A DNA stretch of 64,000 nt from Dromiciops gliroides (lineage: Eukaryota; Chordata; Mammalia; Microbiotheria; Microbiotheriidae): assembly GCF_019393635.1 (NCBI RefSeq), contig NC_057863.1, positions 574,190,284 through 574,254,283 of the forward strand, given 5' to 3'. Numbering within the stretch: position 1 is the stretch's first letter; every line of letters begins with the position of its first letter. Shown piece by piece: positions 20,791 through 32,224 of the stretch. The position numbers and the translations under genes were made by a program. The notes beneath the pieces were generated by a model, which worked only from the letters and a program-made list of their open reading frames with translations, was not told the DNA's origin and ran no database searches.

Positions 20791-22139
20791 AGGGGAATTC
20801 CCATTTCCTAGGTGAAAACTTACCAGATTCCTTGAGCCATGAATGCCCCCCTTCCCAAATTGCCTTGTATTTACATATCTATGTGCACTTTGCATGTCCC
20901 CCTTTCTTAGCCCTCTCCCCTCCAATCCTCACTCCAGAAGATGAATTCCAGGAGGGCAGAGACTGACTTTCTTCCCCTTTGTATCCCTACTGTCAAACAT
21001 AAAAGCTTCCCAGAGTGAATTGTGCTTGTGTGGACAAGTACAACTGGTTTTAAATGAAGCTCTATCTTTGGAGCTTCAAACACGAATGACCGAAACAATG
21101 ATTTTTATAACCTTAAACAACCAGTGAGACTGAACTAACTTAAAAAAAAAAAAAAGAATTTGGATAGTCTGAAAGGCCTGGTCATTCATCTAGTGTTTCT
21201 TAAAAACTTGATGTCTGCTCAATTTCTCTTTTATTTTTTGTATTTTATATAGCAGGTGAATGGAGATGGTACCACCCCCACAACCTCCTCCCCTTTTTAA
21301 TAAGGGACCATACACTGCAAACCCCATGAGTTGTTTGGGGGACTCAATTAATCTGGGGTTATTCTTGATCACCTCTGTGATATTCATTTCCTTAAAAATC
21401 AAACAAAATAATAACAGCAACAATAATTCATATTTGCTCAATGCTTTAAAGTTTACTAGTCACTTTCCCTACCAAAAACACAGAGAATTAGGAAGTTAAA
21501 GTATTCCTGCCCCCATTTTTCAATAAACTAGGGTTTAGAGGTTTAAAGATGAAAAAATAAAATAAAACAAAACGAAATGCTACACTGCAGAAAACCCCTA
21601 TTCATAATACAACACACTAGAAATATACCCCTATTTTTTACAATAAAAGGCCAGCTGGCCCAAGGGGCCCAGCTGACCACTGTAGCTCTGAGAGTTCCAA
21701 ATCTGCTAACCAATGTCCTTTCTACTGCTCCACATGCCTGCGCCTTCTCATAAAACAAAGCCTAGCTTAAAACTAATGTGCCTAATTCTCTAGCCCATTT
21801 ATTCAAAACACCCCTTTCAAGTTTTCTGGTGGGGAAAAAGGGACAGTTCCTGGGCATATGCATGCCGTTGAACTGGAAGTTCATCAGAAATAAGTTATAG
21901 AATAGGGAGTGAAGGGGTAGGGGGAGATGGTGTAGTGGAGACAGGGCCCACCTGACTGTTGCCCAGGTATCCTGAAATTGTAACACACACCGGTACCCAG
22001 GCGACTCTCATAGCTGCTTAGGAAACTAAACTCCTTTGGATAATGCATGAGCTATTCTATTCTCAAAGTAAGCTTTTAGCCTCCTGCTCATTAAAGTGGA
22101 GAAATTGAGGAGGGGTTCCTGAAGTGTGTCTTGAAGTTC
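20791..22139. other. No gene; L2 and MIR remnants
   Basis: 20895-20995 resembles an L2 end (aggagggcagagactgactt). 21405-21745 resembles a degraded reversed MIR (tactagtcactttccctacc; ccaatgtcctttctactgct). Open frames here are short and unrecognised. Confidence 0.4.
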
Positions 22140-22494
22140 CCAAAGGTAGCAGAAAGAATTGGGCAGAATAACTTCCAGGGATTTAAATGCAACCCTGAAT
22201 AGCTATCCTCACCTTCATTAACCTGACAATTTTGCATTTGAAGACAAAGCAGGAACCCATTTTAAATGTTATTTGATATGTAGATCTAACAATTAACTGA
22301 GAATACATTAAGAATCAACTTCTAGTTTCATCCGCCCTGACATTTTTGGGACGTTTGCAAAAGAATATTGAGAAATGGGTTAATCTTAAAGTACCTAAGA
22401 TTATTTCCCTAAATGCTTCAACTATATGTATACACACATCCATATATGCATATAGATATCAGAAAACCATTTTTAAATGGTTGAGGTATCTCAA
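22140..22494. other. Repeat-poor candidate conserved noncoding DNA
   Basis: No repeat is recognised over 22140-22400. Balanced composition with TAAT/ATTA motifs (ttcattaacctgacaatttt) suggests a possible enhancer-like element. This rests on appearance only. Confidence 0.3.
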
Positions 22495-22680
22495 CAACAT
22501 TCAACAAGCAAGATAATGAGGATTCATTATGCACTAATTAAGGGTCAGGCAGCCCTGGGAATATAGAGAAAGCCAAAATAGCAATCTCTGCCCACAAGGA
22601 ACATACATTCTAATGGAAGAAACAAAGATGCAAATAACTAAAAGATAAACATAAATATAATAAATTAAAATTAGGGTCAT
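22495..22680 (+). repeat. Ancient dispersed repeat, head part
   Basis: caacaagcaagataatgagg, then cccacaaggaacatacattc and taatggaagaaacaaagatg. Diverged copy of the family at 11236. Confidence 0.45.
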
Positions 22681-23277
22681 ACTAATTTGTCCTTTTTATA
22701 AATCAGGGAACTTCAGGGTTAATTTTTTTTTTTTCTCATGGCCCATTAGGGCCTGTTAGTAGTTCTGAGTGTAGAGTAAATGGAAATGATCAATGAGCTG
22801 TACAAATGTCTAAGGCAGTTAGCAGGAAAGGCTGCATTTGTTATGCTTCCTCATAGTTCTGGAGCCTGTAAGGTCTTCATTATTGCGGTTTTAGTGCTTG
22901 CTGGGTATGGGGGGAACTTTGCAACTTAGCAAAGGGGATGGATGAGAAATGAACCAACTGACAGGGCTCAAGAAGATGGGGACCTCTCTGGGCTTGGTTC
23001 AACTCGACCTTTTAAAAAGGGATTTTAGTCCTTTTCCTTCAACCTCTTTTTTTCTTCTTTTTAAAGGATGTGGCACCTTCCTTTTCTTTCTTTTATATAT
23101 AACTAGGCCTAGAGTTGGTGTTTGTCAGAATGGCACAAATTAATTTTCTTTTCTTTTTTTCTGATTGAAATCAGAGCTCACCTCTCACCTAGAACAAGTG
23201 TGCTTCCTGTCTCTCACCAAAAACTTGCTCCCTTGATGAAGATTAAAAGTGAAGCCATAAACCTGACTTTATTCCTT

Positions 23278-23279
<2 letters not shown>
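22681..23279. other. Repeat-poor stretch, no gene
   Basis: Nothing recognised. Positions 22740-22900 look compositionally balanced and repeat-free. The open frames at 22949-23370 run into a TC microsatellite and are not credible proteins. Confidence 0.4.

Positions 23280-23344
<65 letters not shown>
23280..23344. repeat. (TC)n microsatellite, about 32 units
   Basis: Perfect TC dinucleotide run of about 64 bp with no interruption, hence likely length-variable. Confidence 0.95.
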
Positions 23345-23347
<3 letters not shown>

Positions 23348-23902
23348 CCCTTGTTATTCTCAAGACATAGCTAGCTTGTGATTCTTTCTGCAAATAGATT
23401 TCACTCAGATTGACTAGTTTTTTTTTTACTTATTTCAAGAAAATTGCACAATTTACTATTACTGGATGTTGGGCAGATGTTAAAGATACACTATCCCTTG
23501 TTGTATTGTACTTATTTACATTTCTTTTTAGTATGCAACAAATCAAGACCCAATTAGTAATCTCTGTGCCAGTTGTTAGGGAGACAAAGAAAAAAAATAC
23601 CACCTCCTGAAATAGTTGTTTCCCACAAGGAACTTATGTTTTACTTAAGGTTTACAACCTGTACGCATATAAATAAATTAAGAAATATATTTTGTTTCAT
23701 ATCTGTGATTCATCCTGGCATGGGAAATTCCCTCCATGAAAACAGATCTCCACCTGTTTGGGCATTGACAGGTTAACTGAGTTGAAGGACACTCAATTCC
23801 TTGACCCTCACTCTTCCTGGCTGAGGTGAACTCTATCTACCATGGCAAGCTAGCTCTTCACCTATTGTTATTATATGATTATGATAAATAGCTAACCTAG
23901 AG
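23345..23902. other. No gene seen
   Basis: Positions 23565-23650 may be an eroded piece of the ancient repeat (cccacaaggaacttatgttt). The remainder is unassigned. Confidence 0.4.
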
Positions 23903-24110
23903 GCTTTTAGGTAGCTCAGTATTTAGACCTCTGGGCCTGGAGTCAGAAAGACCTGAGTTCAAATTCTCCCTCAGATACTTTATTAGCCATGTGACCCTGA
24001 AAAAGTCACTTCGACTATATTTGCTTCAGTTTTCTCACTTGTAAAATGGGAATAATAATAGCACCTACCTCTCAGGGTTGTTGTGAGGATCAAATGTGAT
24101 TAAAACCTCC
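23903..24110 (+). repeat. MIR-type CORE-SINE
   Basis: ttttaggtagctcagtattt head, gacctgagttcaaattctcc, catgtgaccctgaaaaagtc, and ctacctctcagggttgttgt. Complete in order. Confidence 0.7.
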
Positions 24111-24566
24111 CTGCCCCAATCTCCCCTACAAAATTAACCTGTATTTAATTTGTGTAAATTTTGTACTTGGGGTGGGTGGAGGGAGGGGAATAAGCATTTA
24201 TTTAGTGCCTATTATATACCAAGTATTATGGTAAGTGCTTTACAAATATTATCTCATTTAAATACAGGGTAACTGGGGGGACAGGGAAGTGCCAGGATCT
24301 GGGAGAGATCAGAAAAGGCCTCATGAAGGAGAACTTTAAACATCAAACCCACACTTTTCATTGTGTGCCTATGGTGTGGGCCTAAACAGAGACTAAGTCT
24401 TTACAATATGGGCAGATTGGCTGTGCCTTGGTTGATTTTGAATTTTCAGCCATATCAGTGGACAGATATGTATTAATTGCTAAACTGTACATCCTTCCAC
24501 CAGTGAATAAGAGAATAGCAGATCAGCTATGTTGCCATACCCATCTTATTTCCTTCTTGTTGAATT
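24111..24566. other. Mostly unassigned; MIR tail fragment
   Basis: 24188-24265 resembles a reversed MIR tail (agtgcctattatataccaag). Nothing else is recognised. Confidence 0.4.
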
Positions 24567-24574
24567 ATCTAGAA

Positions 24575-24775
24575 CAAAGTTTTTTTTTTCTTTTCTTTTT
24601 TTTGGGGGGGGGGCGGGGCAGGGTAATGAGAGTTAAATGACTTACCCAGGTGTTTGAGGCCAGATTTGAACTCAGGTTCTCCTGAATAGAACAAAATTTC
24701 TTAAATTGTGGGCTGTGACCCCATATTTCTCAGGTGAAAAGGGATCATGAGTGGAAAAGGTTTAAGAAGCCCTGG
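24575..24775. mobile_element. hAT-type MITE split by a SINE
   Basis: Left end caaa..., continuing after the SINE as aatttcttaaattgtggg. Right end gtttaagaagccctgg. Related to the inner element at 18360. Flanks atctagaa (24567-24574) and gtctagaa (24775-24782) share seven of eight bases, overlapping the element end by one ambiguous base. Confidence 0.65.
24579..24686 (-). mobile_element. Deleted WSINE-like SINE
   Basis: T and G runs, then ggtaatgagagttaaatgac, gaggccagatttgaactcag. It stops before the usual head and lacks the cacagctagtaagtg part. Flanks tagaacaaa (24570-24578 and 24687-24695) are identical, so the short form arose by 5' truncation plus an internal deletion. Confidence 0.8.
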
Positions 24776-24834
24776 TCTAGAAGCGGGCCTAGATAGACTA
24801 AATGCCAATAGAACAGAATTTCCTTTTTATTAAG

Positions 24835-24930
24835 AATTGTTTCACTTTCTTCTTCATATCCCCAGGACCTAGCACATTTCCTGACACAAAGCAGATGCTT
24901 AATCAATATTTATTGATGAAATTACCAGTT
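24835..24930 (+). repeat. L2 LINE 3' end
   Basis: ccccaggacctagcacattt, cctgacacaaagcagatgct, taatcaatatttattga. Typical L2 terminus. Confidence 0.6.
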
Positions 24931-24961
24931 GATATGGTTCTCAACTGACAATCATAATCTT

Positions 24962-25114
24962 TTTTTTTTTTTTTTTTGCAGGGCAATGAGGATTAAGTGA
25001 CTTGCCCAAGGTCACATAGCTAGTAAGTGTCAAGTGTCTGAGGTCAGATTTGAACTCAGGTCCTCCTGAACTCAGTGCCGGTGCTTCATCCACTGTGCCA
25101 CCTAGCTGCCCCCC
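24962..25114 (-). mobile_element. WSINE-like SINE with target duplication
   Basis: Flanks aatcataatctt (24950-24961) and aattataatctt (25115-25126) match at 11 of 12 bases. The body is complete to the head tgccacctagctgccccc. Confidence 0.92.
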
Positions 25115-25126
25115 AATTATAATCTT

Positions 25127-25547
25127 GATGATACAAAGATGCCCTTACTGTTGCCTTTCCCCCAAACCCACTGGTAGTGAGATGCAAGTATCTTTCATTC
25201 ATACTCTTTAGTAGTGAAGGGATCCCTTAGCTTGATGATCATGTTAGGTTTCTTATAGTGGGAATTTGTTTCAGGGATGGGTTGGAATGGATGGCTGGAG
25301 ATCCTCTTCAAACACTCAATTTCTGTGATTCTGGTTGGAAAATAGATATAGTCACAATAAATGTAGTTATAATGAAAGCCCAAGAATGTCCTGTTAATGA
25401 AATGCACTTCCAAAGCATTGATTACTTGTGGACTGGTCTTTGCTGTGGTAATTGCTGTTGGGTCAAGTGGTCAATCGTTTACTGACTAGCTACTTGTATG
25501 TTCAGTTTACCCTTAGGAAACTAGAAAGTGAAGAAGGAGAAAGAACT
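25127..25547. other. No gene seen
   Basis: Overlapping frames on both strands (25195-25485) match nothing known. No repeat is recognised. Confidence 0.4.
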
Positions 25548-26231
25548 GCTAGCTTTCCTCAAGATGATTAGGGGAAAAGCAAAAGGACTTATTTGTTCTA
25601 AAATGTGTATAGCAGTTCTCTTTGTGGTGGCAAAAAACTGGAAATTGCATGGATGCCCATCAGTTGGGGAATGGCTAAACAAGTTGTGGTATATGATTGT
25701 GACAGACTACTACTGTACTATAAGAAATGATGAGCTCAATGAGTTTAGAAAAACATGGAAAGACTTGCATGAAATAATGAAGAGTGAAATGAATAGAACC
25801 AAGAGTACATTGTATATAGTAATAGCAATATTGTTTTAAGAACAATTTTGAGCAAATAAGTTATGTCTATTATAAATACCCAAATTAAAAATAAAGAATA
25901 TATGAAGAATGGTGCTATCTGCATCCAGAAAGAACTGATAAATAGAAGCATGTATAGAATAATTTTACATATATATACATATATGTTTGTATATATACAT
26001 ATACATACACACACATATAAAATTTTTTTGTGTCTAATGATGGCCATTCCAGGGTGAGAATAGGAGGGGGAGGGAAGAAAAAAAGAAAAACAATTCACCT
26101 GATAATTTTATTATATATTTGAAAAGAATAGCAAGTTATACATAGTAGATTTGTAGTTTTATATACAATCATATTTTTATTGCACTGTTATGAAAATGTT
26201 GTTTTATTCCATAAATTAAAAATAAAATAAA
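25548..26231 (+). mobile_element. L1 LINE 3' end: ORF2 C-terminus and 3' UTR
   Basis: The frame from 25528 includes AVLFVVAKNWKL and GEWLNKLWYMIV, matching the C-terminal end of L1 ORF2 (in human L1 the same place reads AALFTIAKTW). It ends with an RTKSTLYIVIAILF-like tail. The 3' UTR follows with a TA/CA-rich patch (25970-26030), a G-rich block (gagaataggagggggaggga) and an A-rich end near 26213-26231. The endonuclease and reverse transcriptase are absent, so it is a 5'-truncated dead copy. Confidence 0.85.
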
Positions 26232-26811
26232 TGTCCTATTTTCTTGTTTTAAAAATGCTACTATTTTTAAGAAGTCTGAGAAAGAGCCTTTGAGGCTGCA
26301 GATTACTTGCAAACTCATCACTTCAGCAAGTTTACCCAAGAGCTTCCTTTGGACAAACATTCCTGAATCTAACAGGAACAATTATCCCCATTTTACAGAT
26401 GAGGAAACCAATGTTCAGAGACATCTTTGCCATCAGTATATCTCAATGGGAGGAGCACGCATCCCCTGTTTCATCTGAGCTTCCTGATTTCCTGAGGGTA
26501 TATTGAGCATACAAATACCCAGTCAATAAATATCACTTGACCAACTGACCATTTGACCTAGCAGTAGTAATTACTCCCCAAATTAGTCCATAAGTAATCA
26601 GTACTTTGGAAGGGGGGCCCATCTTATTAACTTGGCCCACTCATATTGTGATTATGTTGTTTTCAACCAGAATCAGAGACTTACAGAAATCGCTAGTTGG
26701 AAGGGATTGTAAAATAATAGACAAGTGGTGTTCAACAGTCAGTAAATTCTGGTTGATTGACTTTTGGACCCAGCAGTGCTTTCAAAATACTGTGAATGTT
26801 GATAGTTACTG
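26232..26811. other. No gene; small MIR scrap
   Basis: 26370-26425 is a reversed MIR piece (cccattttacagatgaggaa). The rest is unassigned. Confidence 0.45.
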
Positions 26812-26965
26812 TTTTATTTGTCCTTTGTTTTTGAAGAGGATCGGTGAGATCATGGGTGATGTCTTGACTTGCATGTGACTGAGGCTGATGACTTTGTGCT
26901 ACTCTGCCTCAATTAAATTCAATTCATCATAGTGCTGGATAGGTTGGCCAATGAATTTCTCATCA
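26812..26965 (-). mobile_element. Composite SINE body fragment
   Basis: tttatttgtcctttgttttt, gaagaggatcggtgagatca, and gactttgtgctactctgcct resemble the body of the SINE at 14170. The tRNA-like head is missing. Confidence 0.55.
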
Positions 26966-27149
26966 CTTCCTTTTCCAAAATCGCTAACAAATGCTAAAAT
27001 AGAGTAGGAAGGCCTTCATTTCCTCACCCTTCCCTATATTTTCGTGAAGGTCATAGTGGACAGTGCAATGTGATGCCTGAAAGACAGGTATTATGACTCA
27101 GCTTATAACAATGATCATAATCACAACTGCCATTTGTATTATTAAATAG

Positions 27150-27310
27150 AAAGAGTGCTGGTCCTGAAATTATGAAGTCTGGGTTCAAATCCCAGCTTAG
27201 ACTCTTGTTGGCCTGACAGACAAATCACTTCCTTCTGGTCTCTGACCCTCAGTTTCCTCATCTGTAAAATGGTGAATACAATAACTGCATTCTCTATTTC
27301 ATAGTATCTG
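27150..27310 (+). repeat. MIR-type SINE
   Basis: gaaagagtgctggtcctgaa, ctgggttcaaatcccagctt, cctcagtttcctcatctgta. MIR order, moderately diverged. Confidence 0.65.
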
Positions 27311-27578
27311 TTAGTTCTCACCCTACCATTAAATCATTGCTACAATGAATCTCTCCTACTTCCTTTCCTTCTTTGCTCGTCCCAAATTCTACTCCTAAAT
27401 CTTTTAGAAGCCCAAAGAGATCTATTGATGTGGAGATTTCATGTTCAGAGTGACTTGGGACTGTGCCTATGATTTCATTGGTAAAGGGACTCCCCCCCCC
27501 CCCAGTGAAGTAACTTCCTTTACCAATTCAGGCCAACACTTTTCCTGCAACTTCATAGCCTTAGGGGGTTGTATGGGG

Positions 27579-27695
27579 CCCTTAGAGTTAAGTGACTTGG
27601 CTAAGGTCACACCCTCACTATGTGTTAGAAGTTAGACTTGAACCCTGATCTCTCAGACTTTGAAGTCAAATCTTTGTCCATTATGCCAGGATGCT
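27579..27695 (-). repeat. CORE-SINE fragment, antisense
   Basis: gagttaagtgacttggctaa, ggtcacaccctcactatgtg, gacttgaaccctgatctctc, ending near attatgccagg. A poly-C run (27492-27503) lies upstream. Confidence 0.55.
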
Positions 27696-27849
27696 TTGGT
27701 TTCAGGTTCATAGTTAAAATAATGAAATAACACCGTGTGTGTTTGTGTGTACGTGTGTATTGTATATTTCATCTTTTTACAGACCTTTCATCAGAGTGAC
27801 TTGATTTTGTCTTTACAATGATCATGTTGCAATAAGGAATCCTGTTTAT

Positions 27850-28130
27850 ATCTTCCTTCATCTGGAAAATGGGAATAATAATCGCACCTACATCTTAGGG
27901 CAGTTGTGATGCTATGAGATAACATTCATAAAGTGTTCTGCAAACCTTAAAGCACTATGTAAATGCCAGCTGTTCTTATCTTAACAACCATAGTAGAATG
28001 TAAAGTTCCCTTTAGTAGAATATGTTAGAATGTCTTAGTGATGAAGACCATTTCATTTTTGTTTTTCCAGCACCTAGTACAGTGCCTGATACACAGGAAA
28101 TGCTTAATAATTTTTATTAGATATTATCTA
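27850..28130 (+). repeat. MIR tail followed by L2 3' end
   Basis: 27850-27980: catctggaaaatgggaataa to aaccttaaagcactatgtaa. 28035-28130: cagcacctagtacagtgcct and aaatgcttaataatttttat. Both are noncoding fossils. Confidence 0.55.
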
Positions 28131-29186
28131 TTTATGGGCATTGTTTAATTATTTTTGCTCCTAAACTTTAAATCCCTAAATACATAGGTCTATTTGAACT
28201 TCTAAGAGATTTAGGGAGAATATTGGGATAAGAAGGGATAAGGGAAAGGAAGTAGGCGGTTTACTGTATCAGCTACTAAAGATTTGTGGATTGATTATTA
28301 TGTGTATTATAGATTTTTGTGAAATGAATGAATGCAATTCAATTTTCTTGATTGGGAAATTGAGGTTTAGGAAGGAAATATATTTATTTCATAATTCACC
28401 AAGAATAATGGAGGGAGAGGTTTTTTGAAGTGTTTTCTTATGTGACAACACTTGAAATGTGCAATTCTGGTTTCTATATTGCATCTGATTGTTAGTTTTT
28501 GTGCTCCACTATAGGCAAGAGCTCACAAATTGCTGGGAAGGACAAACACTTGGTGCTCTGATGAGAGAAGAGAGTCACTTTAAGAAATGGCAAAAAATAA
28601 CTGATGGCCAGCTAATGCATTGGGGGATTTGGACAATTTCCCCTCATCCACAGGCTGTAGCTGAAAGAAAGCATTTTGTCAGATGGGATTAGATCATTGC
28701 AGGTATAGGAAAATCTCTCTATTACGAGGTGAGGGAGCCAAATGCCTAGCCTAGGACAAAGTGAGAATCACAGCCATTTAACACTGTCTGGGATACAGAA
28801 GAAAATTAGAAAAACTCAAACCAGACCTGAGTAGATAGCCAGCCAAATACAGTAGCTTCCAGATAGTGGGATGAACACTTCCACACAGCTGTAAGCATTG
28901 CCAGACGGTTTTATAATAGCCCACATTGTAATCTTTCAGTGTCTAGGCCAGGTCACCACTAAAAGCATTTTCCAGTAAATTCTGTATTCTGTTTTAAATA
29001 GTATTTATTTGGGTTGATGTTTACCTCCTTCCTAAAGCCTCCTTGCTATTTGCCCTTTTTTTTCTCTTTTTTAGTTCCTGGGTAGGGACCTCTTCAACAA
29101 TTAAGCAATTCCAATTTAGGGGAGTAATATTTACTTGAGTATCTCTTTGGTTCACAGATTCACAATGGTTTCTTTCCTCAAGAAAG
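28131..29186. other. No gene or repeat recognised
   Basis: A 67-codon frame at 28489-28692 is the longest. It lacks recognisable domains, and no splice or start context supports it. Confidence 0.45.
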
Positions 29187-29570
29187 AGCATGGGACTGGA
29201 TTCAGAAGACCCAGGTGTGAGTCTTGGCTCTGCAACTTAAAACCTGCGTTGGGTGAGTTACTTTATCTTTCTTGGCCTTCATTTCCTCATTTTGGGGTAT
29301 ACTTGTCAAATTAGCAGAAAATATGAAGCTGGGGGTAGGGATTAGCTCACTCATCAGATGGCAGAGTCAAGAACCAAAAAGATCTCAATTAGGTTAGAAT
29401 GATAGCTCAAATTAAGATGGACTAAATGTAATATTCTATTCTTGGTTTTGAAATAAATTTCAGAAGTACAGTATAGAGGAGGCATGATTTAAAAAAAAAA
29501 GATCTGAGGGTTTTAGTAGACTGCAATTTCAACATGTCATTTATGTTGTCCATAGAGAAGAAACCCCATA
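29187..29570 (+). mobile_element. MIR fragment then CR1/L3 LINE (sense)
   Basis: 29187-29295 is MIR-like (gagcatgggactggattcag; tttcttggccttcatttcct). From 29300 the text follows CR1/L3 in the sense direction: aattagcagaaaatatgaag, gatggcagagtcaagaacca, aaaagatctgagggttttag, tagactgcaatttcaacatg. This is the only large CR1/L3 piece in sense orientation here. Confidence 0.6.
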
Positions 29571-31012
29571 ACCTAAAAAGGTTTTTAGATAGAAATTTAT
29601 TAAGTAGGTTTGGCAAAGGAGAGAACCAGAAACAGGTGTGGTTCTCTCTGCAAGATTCACATTGTATAGAGTTTAAACAAAGGTATCAGCACATGAACTG
29701 CTATGTGTAGGCAGTTTGCTTGAGATATATATCTATCAGCAGCCAAATACAAACATTCAGTAAAATTGGGACAAAGGCTAAGCACAAGCTTTTGGGGTGA
29801 ACCCAAGACTTTAATGAAAAAAACCCAAACAAATACTTCAGTATCTTTGCCAAGAGGACCCCAAGTGAGGTTGCAATGCTTTGGACATGAACAACAATAG
29901 TGGAAATATGCAGTGAGGATTCAAGTAATGCGGATCATTTCAGGAGATTTTTTCTTCATAATAATCAGCACTTGGCCATATTTGTTGAATTTGAATCTAT
30001 AGAACAGTTGTTTAAAGATCAAATTGTTTCTCTTTTCTTTCCTTGGCAAAATATTTGCCTAAGTAATTTATTGAAAAGGCACTACCTTGGCATTTGCTTT
30101 GTACCTAATGAGTGCTTTTTAATTAATTCATCCTTTATTCATGCATTTATTTCTCACATGACCTAATACTACTACAGATTTATGCTGCTTAAAAGGAAAT
30201 GCATTCTGCAGAAATTTGTCCTTTATAGAAATACCAAGTGACAATAAGGATTCTTTCACCCATCCTTGTAGACCCCCAAATATAACAAGGAAAGGGGCAT
30301 TAAATAGAGGTGATATTGAACAAGACAAACTCTTTTCGAGAGATTAACTGTATGATTGGAGTTATGGATATTGATTAACTCACCCAGGAAAAGGAATGAG
30401 GAAGAAGAGAAAAGTAGCGAGAACAGTGTTTTAGTAGACACAGTAACATAGAGAAGATGCTGAATAAATTCTTTAAAAAATGGAATTGAAAGAATGGCTC
30501 AAGGGCTTAAGCGCTCAAGGGCTGGAAGATGAAGTACTTCCATGAAAGAGAAATAACATTTTATAGTCTAGGGTCAGACAGCCCAAAGGTCAAGAAGGCC
30601 TGACACAATATTTTAAATTGAAGTGCAATGTTTTAACATTGTACCTTACTATCACTAGGGAGAAAATCTATTTGAATAAGGGATTTAAACATGTTTCCTG
30701 AATTCCTACACAATTTAGTGTGACTTAACACATCTTATGACCTATTTTTTTCTTTCCCCTGTAGGAATGAATCCAGTTTTGTCATGGAAATCAACCGGAA
30801 GTACAGCATATCATTCAATTTACAGAAAATCTCTTTCTAGCCAATTTTTAGGAGAAATATCTGTTCCCACAGGGGAGGTCTGTAGTCTTTCTTAATATAC
30901 AGAAACCTGTTACTCTGCTTTCAGAGGGTACTACTGATTAGGTTCAATAGTGATCAGGTGAAGGTGAATTCATGGTGCCTTGGGGGATGATGGGCTTCTA
31001 AGAAATCATTTT
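29571..31012. other. Mostly unassigned DNA
   Basis: 29838-29895 is a MAR1-like SINE tail scrap (tatctttgccaagaggaccc). The rest shows no repeat I know. Frames at 29900-30441 overlap on both strands and match no family. Confidence 0.4.
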
Positions 31013-31114
31013 TGTGTGTGTGTGTGTGTGTGACTGGATTACTTAGAGGCCACTTTATCACCTGCCTAAACCAGGTAAGTCAAGAAACTGGCTGTTGGTG
31101 AGATATATCTGATA

Positions 31115-31169
<55 letters not shown>

Positions 31170-31193
31170 ATACATATATATACATATATATAC

Positions 31194-31254
<61 letters not shown>
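31013..31254. repeat. TG and TA microsatellite cluster
   Basis: TG run at 31013-31031. A compound TA/TG/TACATA tract covers about 31102-31254, with about 50 bp of nearly pure TA near its right end. TA runs are self-complementary and could extrude hairpins. Confidence 0.9.
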
Positions 31255-31256
<2 letters not shown>

Positions 31257-31860
31257 GGGTAGTAAGTTGAGGTAGCCCTGTGTTAGGGTTTGCTAGGCAT
31301 ATAGCTTAGTTACTCTGTGGGCTTGCTACAACCTAGGAATGATTTTTTCTTTCACAGGAGGAGTATAAAAAACTTCTGAGTGGCAGTAGAAGGTTACAGC
31401 ACTATCAAGATGAGTGGCAGCAGTAGGCATTTGTTGCTGGTAGACATGGTTTGAAAATTGTACCCCCTGTGTGGTACTGCCCAATGGAGACGTTGAGCTG
31501 TCACTATAGCATATGAAAATTGATTTATCACAAAATAATTTACTATGTGTTGTTGAAAATGAAATTTCTGGCATGGAAATTATAGGCATTTATAAAAAAT
31601 CACATTCAAAAGTGTCTCTCATTGGACCCCCTGGGGGGTTATGCCCTACATGGATCCCTCTCCTTAATTCTGGCTTGTTCAAGGTCTCCTTGGTATTGAT
31701 ACATCCTGTCTGTTCTTCAAACTGCCATGTCCTACCTTTTCAGTTATTCTGGATTTCCCAATTCCAGATTGCTTGGCAGGACACTTACCTACCCTATTCT
31801 TTGCTAAACAAGTTTTCCTGGATTCTTTTTTGCCTTTTTAATCCTTACCATACTCCAACT
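31255..31860. other. No gene seen
   Basis: The 166-codon frame starting at 31513 gets most of its length from the CTC/CTT repeat and the SINE to its right (a poly-leucine tract), so it is not a gene. Nothing else is recognised. Confidence 0.5.
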
Positions 31861-32097
31861 AATGACCTCCTCCTCCTCCTCCTCCTCCTCCTCCTCCTCC
31901 TCCTCCTCCTTCTCCTCCTCCTCCTCCTCCTCCTCCTCCTCCTCCTTCTTCTTCTTCTTCTTCTTCTTGCCGGGCAATGGGGGTTAAGTGACTTGCCAGG
32001 GTCACACAGCTAGTCAAGTGTCTGAGGCCAGATTTGAACTCAGGTATTCTTGAATCCAGGGCCGGTGCTTTATCCACTGCATCACCTAACTGCCCCC
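31861..32097 (-). mobile_element. WSINE-like SINE whose tail became a (CTC)n/(CTT)n repeat
   Basis: The SINE body is 31969-32097 reversed (acagctagtcaagtgtctga; head catcacctaactgcccc). To its left, CTC then CTT units fill about 31866-31968. aatgacct occurs at 31861-31868, overlapping the repeat start, and at 32098-32105. The trinucleotide repeat therefore lies inside the insertion and grew from the 3' tail. Confidence 0.8.
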
Positions 32098-32224
32098 AAT
32101 GACCTTCTTAACCCTGATTTCAGATTACTTATCTGATTCCTGGCCCTTGGTTCCACCTTGATCACCCACCATCTCAACTCATCTCAATTCTATTTACTTG
32201 AATAAATGAACTTGAACAACTCAC

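Noticed and set aside
23280..23344. CRISPR-like or tandem-array structure
   Set aside because: Simple dinucleotide repeat without spacers, in a vertebrate genome.
31513..32013. 166-codon frame with a poly-leucine tract
   Set aside because: The tract comes from CTC/CTT units and the C-terminus from the SINE. The N-terminal part resembles nothing.
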